DNA of 64,000 nucleotides from Loxodes magnus (taxonomy: Eukaryota > Ciliophora > Karyorelictea > Loxodida > Loxodidae), in contig CAMPDV010001523.1 in the NCBI GenBank assembly GCA_946699065.1, positions 41,077 through 105,076 on the forward strand, given 5' to 3'. How positions within the stretch are numbered: position 1 is the stretch's first letter; every line of letters starts with the position of its first letter. Below the pieces are notes generated by a model that saw only the letters and a list, made by a program, of their open reading frames with translations, did no database searches and had not been told where the DNA came from. A program made the translations under genes and the position numbers. Shown in pieces: positions 52,674 to 62,200 of this stretch.

Positions 52674-54787
52674 TCTCTTCAATTTATCAAAACTTAATAT
52701 TTTTCTTTAAACCAAAAATATTTTAAACTATATAATAACACTTATCTTAATCTGCTTCCTTAACCTCCATTTTTTTTCTTCTTTATCTATTTTATTTCCA
52801 TCATAAATTTTTTTCCCATCTTTTTTTCCATTTTTCAATTTTAATTTTTAAGATCTTATCAGTTATCAATCTTTTAACAGCACTCTTTACTTCTTCATTT
52901 ATGTCTTTATTATCATTCACATCCTAATAAAAAACTATTTCTCATTTCTACATAAAAAAAGTTTTACGTTAATAGTCTCTTCAATTTATCAAAACTTAAT
53001 ATTTTTCTTTAAACCAAAAATATTTTAAACTATATAATAACACTTATCTTAATCTGCTTCCTTAACCTCCATTTTTTTTCTTCTTTATCTATTTTATTTC
53101 CATCATAAATTTTTTTCCCATCTTTTTTTCCATTTTTCAATTTTAATTTTTAAGATCTTATCAGTTATCAATCTTTTAACAGCACTCTTTACTTCTTCAT
53201 TTATGTCTTTATTATCATTCACATCCTAATAAAAAACTATTTCTCATTTCTTCATAAAAAAACTTTTACGTTAATAGTCTCTTCAATTTATCAAAACTTA
53301 ATATTTTTCTTTAAACCAAAAATATTTTAAACTATATAATAACACTTATCTTAATCTGCTTCCTTAACCTCCATTTTTTTTCTTCTTTATCTATTTTATT
53401 TCCATCATAAATTTTTTTCCCATCTTTTTTTCCATTTTTCAATTTTAATTTTTAAGATCTTATCAGTTATCAATCTTTTAACAGCACTCTTTACTTCTTC
53501 ATTTATGTCTTTATTATCATTCACATCCTAATAAAAAACTATTTCTCATTTCTACATAAAAAAAGTTTTACGTTAATAGTCTCTTCAATTTATCAAAACT
53601 TAATATTTTTCTTTAAACCAAAAATATTTTAAACTATATAATAACACTTATCTTAATCTGCTTCCTTAACCTCCATTTTTTTTCTTCTTTATCTATTTTA
53701 TTTCCATCATAAATTTTTTTCCCATCTTTTTTTCCATTTTTCAATTTTAATTTTTAAGATCTTATCAGTTATCAATCTTTTAACAGCACTCTTTACTTCT
53801 TCATTTATGTCTTTATTATCATTCACATCCTAATAAAAAACTATTTCTCATTTCTTCATAAAAAAACTTTTACGTTAATAGTCTCTTCAATTTATCAAAA
53901 CTTAATATTTTTCTTTAAACCAAAAATATTTTAAACTATATAATAACACTTATCTTAATCTGCTTCCTTAACCTCCATTTTTTTTCTTCTTTATCTATTT
54001 TATTTCCATCATAAATTTTTTTCCCATCTTTTTTTCCATTTTTCAATTTTAATTTTTAAGATCTTATCAGTTATCAATCTTTTAACAGCACTCTTTACTT
54101 CTTCATTTATGTCTTTATTATCATTCACATCCTAATAAAAAACTATTTCTCATTTCTTCATAAAAAAACTTTTACGTTAATAGTCTCTTCAATTTATCAA
54201 AACTTAATATTTTTCTTTAAACCAAAAATATTTTAAACTATATAATAACACTTATCTTAATCTGCTTCCTTAACCTCCATTTTTTTTCTTCTTTATCTAT
54301 TTTATTTCCATCATAAATTTTTTTCCCATCTTTTTTTCCATTTTTCAATTTTAATTTTTAAGATCTTATCAGTTATCAATCTTTTAACAGCACTCTTTAC
54401 TTCTTCATTTATGTCTTTATTATCATTCACATCCTAATAAAAAACTATTTCTCATTTCTTCATAAAAAAACTTTTACGTTAATAGTCTCTTCAATTTATC
54501 AAAACTTAATATTTTTCTTTAAACCAAAAATATTTTAAACTATATAATAACACTTATCTTAATCTGCTTCCTTAACCTCCATTTTTTTTCTTCTTTATCT
54601 ATTTTATTTCCATCATAAATTTTTTTCCCATCTTTTTTTCCATTTTTCAATTTTAATTTTTAAGATCTTATCAGTTATCAATCTTTTAACAGCACTCTTT
54701 ACTTCTTCATTTATGTCTTTATTATCATTCACATCCTAATAAAAAACTATTTCTCATTTCTTCATAAAAAAACTTTTACGTTAATAG
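52674..54787 (-). repeat. Seven 302-base tandem repeats
   Basis: Unit starts (TCTCTTC) lie at 52674, 52976, 53278, 53580, 53882, 54184 and 54486, and the eighth junction is at 54788. I noticed only two variable positions between units, and both lie inside the 20-base intron. Units are otherwise identical, implying recent expansion or homogenisation. Confidence 0.95.
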
Positions 54788-55051
54788 TCTCTTCGTTTTT
54801 GTTTTCATTTCTCTTATTTTGTTCTTCTCCTATGTTTACTTCCTGTTACAAGTTTTTAAGTAATTTATTTTCTTTAGCATTGCTCTTTTCAAATAAATTA
54901 AATCATATAAGGATCAATTGCTATATAAGAGATTTTTTCTTATTAAAGAGTTTTTTCTTTGATCTTTTACACGCTTATTTATTTCAATGGATTGAAAATT
55001 TAAGCATTGTAATTTTAGGAATTATATTATATTTAATATTTATTTACTCAT
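52674..55051 (-). CDS. Tandem-repeat protein with an intron in every repeat
   Basis: Starts at ATG 55051 (MSKQILNIIQFLKL). A 20-base intron (54830-54849) leads to a Glu/Asn/Lys-rich linker (EEQNKRNENKNEETIN), followed by seven units of 94 residues. Each unit begins KWEIVFYQDVND, has a basic, Trp-rich middle (KIEKWKKRWEKNLWWK) and ends with CYYIVQNIFG and KFWQIEETIN. The DNA unit is 302 bases, which is not divisible by three. Each unit contains a 20-base GT...AG segment, and its removal leaves exactly 282 bases. Trp codons in KWEIV, NLWW and KFWQ include TGA. No family recognised; helical, positively charged units would suit nucleic-acid or scaffold binding, which is only a guess. The end is not resolved: after 52674 the frame enters an old repeat fragment, with the first in-frame TGA at 52438-52440, so the gene may be truncated. 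Confidence 0.75.
54760..54779 (-). other. First of seven 20-base introns, one per repeat
   Basis: On the minus strand this reads GTAAAAGTTTTTTTATGAAG. Equivalent segments lie every 302 bases down to 52948-52967. Two versions exist: this one in five units, and GTAAAACTTTTTTTATGTAG in the units at 53552-53571 and 52948-52967. Both keep GTAAAA and a terminal AG. Confidence 0.8.
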
Positions 55052-55248
55052 TTTAGTTTTATTTTAGATAAGTTATTAATAATTTAATATCGAATTTTTT
55101 TTTTCACTTCATAAACTAATTACTTTTATTTAAAAACTTTTCATTTTAAAAAAAATTTCTTTAATTTGTTTAACTTTAGGTTAATTTTATTTCTGTATAC
55201 TATAATAATCACTTCAATTATAATTAAATCTTTTTTCCAATTTATTTT

Positions 55249-56144
55249 TCAAGTATCTATGATAAGGATGAATGATGAGGAAAATAATTATGAAATAGAT
55301 TAATTAATTTATATGTAATTTATTAATAATAATAATAGAATACTTAATTAAAGTGTTTGTTTCTTTGAGTATTTCAAAATCGTTTCCACTGACATCCTGT
55401 GATCTCTCCTGGATACTTAAAATAAAAGTTCGTGTCATTCAATTTTTTCGTAGTTCTGGAACTCGAGGCAGAAAATTCTTCTTCTGTAAATTCTTCCTTC
55501 TATCGTCACGTAAATTCACGTTAAATCTCTTCAAACTTCTTCGCCGTTTTTCTTCATCTTTTCCTTGTATATCTTGCACTTCTTAATCTACGGAATCTTG
55601 ATTAGCATAGGTAATATCTCTGGAGAATCCTTCTAATATTGTTTTTTCTTTTTGCCTTTCTTCTTCTACTTCTATTTTTCGTTCTTAGATTAGAGGCTCT
55701 ATTCTTTTATGTCCAAGTTACTATAATTTGAATTCTTATTTGACTAATCTTTCTTCAGTGTTTTAACTTTTTTCTGATAATTTTTTGTTTTCTTATCTTA
55801 ATATTTTTACTTCTTCTTACTGAATACGTACAGATTTCAAAAGACTTTCAATTAATAATTATTCTTCGGTTGTCTGTTTTTGCATCGTTTTTGGATTCTC
55901 TTATTTCCTATAGTTACTTGGTCTCGGTTTAGGAATAAAATTCAGTATTTTATTATTAGTTTTATTCTGTTTATGCCTATTTAAGTTCTTATTTTATCTT
56001 AATATTCAACTATTGGAGGTTATTAAGATTAAGAAAATTATTATTTTATTAAAGAAGACGTGATGGATGAAGTATTAGAAGTTTCTGGTTTTTCTCCTTT
56101 ATCTATGGAGCCTGCAAAAAGTCCTTCTTGAGACCTCCTGCCAT
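55249..56144 (-). CDS. Coiled-coil protein of unknown function
   Basis: Starts at ATG 56144 (MAGG). Two 23-base GT...AG segments, 56112-56134 and 55988-56010, must be removed to keep a continuous protein. The Ser/Gln-rich N-terminus (PETSNTSSITSS) is followed by a basic linker with IPKPRPSNYRKQ. A long charged coiled coil comes next (EEQLLIESLLKSVRIQQEEV, EERLVKQEFKLQQLGHKR, ERKIEVEEERQKEK). The C-terminal part is basic and rich in Arg (KRRRSLKRFNVNLRDDRRK). In-frame TGA at ELRKN/MTRTF reads as Trp, since ERSQDVSGNDFEILKE follows. The 3' end is uncertain: sense-like sequence fades after about 55,340, and candidate terminators are TAA at 55304-55306 or, after a frame change, TGA at 55249-55251. 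It lies head-to-tail between two other minus-strand genes. The plus-strand frame 55353-55586 is its shadow. Confidence 0.7.
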
Positions 56145-56586
56145 TTTTTATTTTATGTAGTTTTTTTTATTTCATAAAATAAATAATGATTTACATTCTA
56201 TCAATTTTTTTATTTGATATTAAATCATATTAAAATTTTACATAATTGAAAGAATTATTTTTCTTTTTTTCAAATACTTTAAAAAAGCTTTATTCTAAAA
56301 AAATGAGAAGTTAACTTTCTTATTTAAAATGTTGATTATTTATTCGAAAAGAATTCTTCATTAAATTTACAAATTTATCTAGCATTTGTATTCGTTTTTT
56401 GCATAAAATTTAAAATATGAATAAAAAAATAATTTAGTAATTTTTTAATTAAAGAGATAGCTTTATAATAATTGGAAAAAATTATTTTAAGTTTTTTATT
56501 TACTAAAAAACAATTTTATTAAAAAAATATAATAATATAATAATAATAACAATAATTAAATTATAGTGATACCACCCTTATGTTCA

Positions 56587-57310
56587 TCATTTTTAAGAAG
56601 TTTAATAGTTTTGTAAAATTTCTATTTCCAATCAGGGTCCCTTTTTTAAAACATAAATCTTACTGTAGTGCGTTCTTCACTCTTGATCATTGGAAACTAA
56701 TTTCAATCGAGTTCAATTACAACCATTTATCTAATTTTCTTTTATTTTGCAAATGAAATATCCATCAGTATTTCACTTCCAATATGCATCTTTTTTTCTA
56801 TATACTAGTCTTTTTGGATGCAGTATAAATTACTTATGGATTTCCATAACTTAAAGCTTTATAATTTTTATTTTTATTAAAATTTATAACATTATCTTAA
56901 AATATGACCATATTTTTCTGTAGTACCATCATTACTTACTATTTTTTTCTATAGTAAACTTTAGCAGGTTATAGATTCGGTTTCACATGCATGGGATTAT
57001 TTGTTGTTGTACTTTTTAAAATCAAACTTTCAGCCAATTCAGCTAATCGATTGAATTTGAATTCTATTTGTTCAATTCTCAAATTGACTTGTTGGAAATT
57101 TTCATTTTTAGAATTTAGGTGTTTACTATTAGGTATGCGTTTTTTCCTTCTAGTTCTTTTATGTTTCTTAGAAGTTTAACATTCTCCTTTGCATAATTTT
57201 GAGTTCTTGAAGAATATTTTGTTGATTATAAAAGAATTTAGATGGATCCTGTTTATAAGAGGCTTATTGTAAGAAACTATAAATTTGTTCTGTTAATTTA
57301 TAATAATTTT
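56587..57310 (-). CDS. Unknown protein with short coiled coil, split by mini-introns
   Basis: Three frames join through short GT...AG segments. The first gives LTEQIYSFLQQASYKQDP and NQQNILQELKIMQRR. After removal of 25 bases (57156-57180) comes a very basic stretch (TRRKKRIPNSKHLNSKN), a heptad-like segment (VNLRIEQIEFKFNRLAELAE) and YKALSYGNPQVIYTASKKTS. After removal of 16 bases (56790-56805) comes NAYWKWNTDGYFICKIKEN and QEWRTHYSKIYVLKKGP, with several TGA-coded Trp. The frame ends with a TGA pair at 56584-56589. The start is unresolved; the nearest upstream sequence to about 57,310 reads as protein but has no in-frame ATG, so another short intron or exon is likely. No family recognised. 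The plus-strand frame 56991-57179 is its shadow. Confidence 0.55.
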
Positions 57311-57896
57311 ATTAGCATGTAAAATAACTTAATATAAAAAATGATAATTTCTATTTAAAAATGAAAATAAAATATTTTAATTTATATACCAAAGTTAATT
57401 AAAATATAACATAATTAGCAACTATTTGCTTTAATTAATGTAGAATCTTTGTTATTAAGAATTTAATATTCTTTAATTAACTTATGTTGTAAAGCTTTGT
57501 ATTTCCTTTAAATACAATTTTAAATAGATTAAACTCTTAAATAATACAACTTTTTTAAAGGTAAAGATTTACTGTCTTTTCGAAAGTAAATGTAGCTAAT
57601 AATTATAAAATGAATTTTTTTTATTTTTATTATTTTAGAAATAAGATTTCAGATATATTTTTAAGTATTTTTAGTGTTATATTGATGAAGTTAGAAATAA
57701 CAAATAATTAATTCTATATAATTCTATGTTTCATCCATTAAGAATATTTTAAAAAAATTATATTTTATAAAAAATTCTAAAATTTTGTCTAAAGGATAAA
57801 ATAAAAAAGTTTGATTTTAAATTAATAAATTGATAAAATAAAGAATAAGTATTTAAGAATTAAATTTAATATCTTATTTTATTATGTATATATAAA
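57311..57896. promoter_or_regulatory. Divergent intergenic region
   Basis: Very AT-rich, no reading frame with protein character. It separates a minus-strand gene on the left from a plus-strand gene on the right, so it should contain both promoters. No specific motif is recognisable. Confidence 0.4.
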
Positions 57897-58714
57897 ATGG
57901 TTTCTAAGAAATTGCCGAACTTTGAACAAAACGCTAAAACAGGAAAAATTACCTAAAAACTAAAAAAGCGAAATAATTACAATGAGTAAAAGGAAGAAGA
58001 ATGATTGATATGACGAACATTAACCACTTGGAAATATTAAAAATAGCTTTTGACACAAATGCAAATAGAAATATTATCTTAGTCATTGAAAGAGTTTAAG
58101 TTCAAAAAAAGATACCTCACTGATAAAATAGAAAAATTATAAACGTCTTTGCTTGATAAACAATATTAATCAACATAAGAAAATAGAAAAAAAAACTGGA
58201 AAAAAGGATTTTTTTTAATTTAATAATAAATTAGGTAACAAACGTTTTCTTTTTAATAGAATCTATCAGATTCTACGGAAATATAAAATGAAGACTCAAA
58301 TTAAAATGGACAGTAACTACTAATTTAAAATAACTAATAAATTTAAATTAAATAAGTGTTATAGGAATTAATAGACTAAAAGAAGAATAAAATACTACAT
58401 GTGCAATAAATAACACCAATAAAAAATACTGCTACTAATAAAGTGAAATTTATAGAAAGAATAAATAAGATAATTTTAAAAATCTAATTAAGATATATCC
58501 AACATAAAGCGAAAAAAATTTATATAAAAAAAAAATTTAATTCAAAATCTTAATCCTTGGAGAAATAATTAGGAACGCTAAATGTAAGGACTTAAACTTT
58601 TAGAATATAAAAAAGATGATGCACATATGAAGCTCCATACCACATACCAAAGCATATTAGGAATTAATGACAAAAAAATGGAAATAAGCTGATAAAAATA
58701 GGTCACAAGGATGA
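57897..58714 (+). CDS. Basic coiled-coil protein of unknown function
   Basis: ATG at 57897 (MVSKKLPNFEQNAKTGKIT). A single frame runs to 58583, a 20-base intron follows (58584-58603, GTAAGGACTTAAACTTTTAG), and the last exon ends at TGA 58712-58714. The product is about 265 residues. It has Lys/Gln-rich helical stretches (QSLKEFKFKKRYLTDKIEKL, QENRKKNWKKG), a Gln/Asn-rich middle (NEDSNQNGQQLL) and a C-terminus with MMHIWSSIPHTKAYQELMTK. Without the intron the last part loses its protein-like character, and the exon-2 frame meets the only well-placed TGA. This gene gives the clearest complete start-intron-stop structure in the window. No family recognised. Confidence 0.7.
58584..58603 (+). other. 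20-base intron
   Basis: GTAAGGACTTAAACTTTTAG. The exon before ends KQLGTLN and the exon after starts NIKKMMHIWSS. It has the longest match to a conventional 5' splice consensus (GTAAG) together with a pyrimidine-rich TTTTAG end. Confidence 0.75.
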
Positions 58715-59204
58715 TTATTAAAAATTAAAAATTTTTTAATTTTAAATTTTATCTTTTAAATAGACTTTTTTTAATAATTTAAATATTTTCAACTTAAAAA
58801 TGTAAAATTAAAGTTGATTTAATTCTGAATTTATTATATTTAATAACCAAAATAAAAAAGTAAATTTTTTTTCAAAAAAAAATGCAAAAAAAATTGATAA
58901 AACTAAAAATAAATAGTCAAAAAAATTTAATCAAAAAATTTATGAATTTGTAGAAATAAAATTTGGATCTTATTTAAATCAGATGAAATATTTAAAATTA
59001 AAAATTAAGGAAACATTAAGAAAATAATAATAATATTATTAAGTTTGGAAGACACAAATCAAAATTGGCAAAGGTAAAAATCTTAAAATTTTGAAAAAAA
59101 AAGTTTTAAATCTTAAACATTATTTAAAACACCTTTCGAGTTAGAAACAAGCGTTTAAAAAACGTTTAAATAAATTTTTTTTTCTTCAAATAATACACTT
59201 TTTT
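58715..59204. other. Intergenic AT-rich spacer
   Basis: Long A and T runs with no convincing reading frame. Probably the 3' flank of the coiled-coil gene and the promoter of the WD40 gene. Confidence 0.5.
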
Positions 59205-62200
59205 ATGAAAAGTTTTCAGTAAACTATCAACTGTAGAAAAATTAGATTGTGATTTACCAAACTTAATCGATCTTTTAAATTAAAGTGAAGAAGCAATAAA
59301 AAAAAAGAAGTAAATAAGAAGCTCTGAAAAAAAATAAATGAAACAATAAAAAATATGTAATACTAAGAATAAAATATGATAGAAAAAATTTTAAAAATGA
59401 ATATTAAAGGACATTTAAACCATGTAAAAAAGTATCTCATTCTCACCTGATGGTTAATTCCTTGCCAGTGCATCATCTGATACAACTATCAAAATCTGAA
59501 ATCTCAAAGATCGTAAAGAAATCGTTACACTTTAAGGACATTCAGACTCGGTAAACAGTATCTCATTTTCACCTGATGGTTAATTCCTTGCCAGTGCATC
59601 ATCTGATACAACTATCAAAAATCTGAAAATATCAAAGATCGTAAAGAAATCGTTACACTTAAAGGACATTCAAACTGAATAAACAGTATCTCATTCTCAC
59701 CTGATGGTTAATTCCTTGCCAGTGCATCATCTGATACAACTATCAAAATCTGAAATATCAAAGATCATCAAGAAAATCGCAACACTTAAAGGACATTTAA
59801 GCTGAGTAAACAGTATCTCATTTTCACCTGAAGGTTAATTCCTTGCCAGTGCATCATCTGATACAACTATCAAAATCTGAAATCTCAAAGATCGTAAAGA
59901 AATCGTTTACACTTTAAGGACATTCAGACTCGGTAAACAGTATCTCATTTTCACCTGATGGTTAATTCCTTGCCAGTGCATCATCTGATACAAACTATCA
60001 AAATCTGAAATATCAAAGATCGTAAAGAAATCGTTACACTTAAAGGACATTCAAACTCGGTAAACAGTATCTCATTCTCACCTGATGGTTAATTCCTTGC
60101 CAGTGCATCATCTGATACAACTATCAAAATCTGAAATATCAAAGATCATCAAGAAATCGCAACACTTAAAGGACATTTAAGCTGAGTAAACAGTATCTCA
60201 TTTTCACCTGAAGGTTAATTCCTTGCTAGTGGATCATCTGATACAACTATCAAAATCTGAAATCTCAAAGATCATCAAGAAATAACCACACTTAAAGGAC
60301 ATTCAGACTTAGTAAACAGTATCTCATTTTCACCTGATGGTCAATTCCTTGCTAGTGGAATCAGATGATAAATTTATCAAAATCTGAAATCTCAAAGATT
60401 ATCAAGAAATCGTTACAATTAAAGGACATTCAAACTCGGTAAACAGTATCTCATTTTCACCTGATGGTTAATTCCTTGCTAGTGGATCATCTGTATACAA
60501 CTATCAAAATCTGAAATATCAAAGATTATCAAGAAATCGTTACACTTAAAGGACATTCAAACTGAATAAACAGTATCTCATTTTCACCTGATGGTCAATT
60601 CCTTGCTAGTGGATCAAAAGATTAAATTTATCAAAATCTGAAATCTCAGAGATCGTAAAGAAATCGTTACACTTTAAGGACATTCAGACTCGGTAAACAG
60701 TATCTCATTTTCACCTGATGGTTAATTCCTTGCCAGTGCATCATCTGATACAACTATCAAAATCTGAAATCTCAAAGATCGTAAAGAAATCGTTACACTT
60801 TAAGGACATTCAGACTCGGTAAACAGTATCTCATTTTCACCTGATGGTTAATTCCTTGCCAGTGCATCATCTGATACAACTATCAAAATCTGAAATATCA
60901 AAGATCGTAAAGAAATCGTTACACTTAAAGGACATTCAAACTGAATAAACAGTATCTCATTCTCACCTGATGGTTAATTCCTTGCCAGTGCATCATCTGA
61001 TACAACTATCAAAATCTGAAATCTCAAAGATCGTAAAGAAATCGTTACACTTTAAGGACATTCAGACTCGGTAAACAGTATCTCATTTTCACCTGATGGT
61101 TAATTCCTTGCCAGTGCATCATCTGATACAACTATCAAAATCTGAAATATCAAAGATCGTAAAGAAAATCGCAACACTTAAAGGACATTCAGATTTATTA
61201 AACAGTATCTCATTCTCACCTGATGGTTAATTCCTTGCCAGTGCATCATCTGATACAACTATCAAAATCTGAAATATCAAAGATCATCAAGAAATCGCAA
61301 CACTTAAAGGACATTTAAGCTGAGTAAACAGTATCTCATTTTCACCTGAAGGTTAATTCCTTGCCAGTGCATCATCTGATACAACTATCAAAATCTGAAA
61401 TCTCAAAGATCGTAAAGAAATCGTTACACTTTAAGGACATTCAGACTCGGTAAACAGTATCTCATTTTCACCTGATGGATAAATTCCTTGCCAGTGCATC
61501 ATCTGATACAACTATCAAAAATCTGAAATATCAAAGATCGTAAAGAAATCGTTACACTTAAAGGACATTCAAAACTCGGTAAACAGTATCTCATTCTCAC
61601 CTGATGGTTAATTCCTTGCCAGTGCATCATCTGATACAACTATCAAAATCTGAAATATCAAAGATCATCAAGAAATCGCAACACTTAAAGGACATTTAAG
61701 CTGAGTAAACAGTATCTCATTTTCACCTGAAGGTTAATTCCTTGCTAGTGGATCATCTGATACAACTATCCAAAATCTGAAATCTCAAAGATCATCAAGA
61801 AATAACCACACTTAAAGGGACATTCAGACTTAGTAAAACAGTATCTCATTTTCACCTGATGGTCAATTCCTTGCTAGTGGATCAGATGATAAATTTATCA
61901 AAATCTGAAATCTCAAAGATTATCAAGAAATCGTTACAATTAAAGGACATTCAAACTCGGTAAACCAGTATCTCATTTTCACCTGATGGTTAATTCCTTG
62001 CTAGTGGATCATCTGATACAACTATCAAAATCTGAAATATCAAAGATTATCAAGAAATCGTTACACTTAAAGGACATTCAAACTGAATAAACAGTATCTC
62101 ATTTTCACCTGATGGTCAATTCCTTGCTAGTGGATCAAAAGATAAATTTATCAAAATCTGAAATCTCAGAGATCGTAAAGAAATCGTTACACTTAAAGGA

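Noticed and set aside
52674-54787. CRISPR-like or simple satellite explanation of the 302-base repeats
   Set aside because: Units are adjacent without unique spacers, and the intron-corrected frame with intron-only variation favours a coding repeat.
54799-55056. Plus-strand membrane-like frame
   Set aside because: Antisense of the first exon and linker of the tandem-repeat gene; the minus strand gives a start codon, a 20-base intron and the repeat frame.
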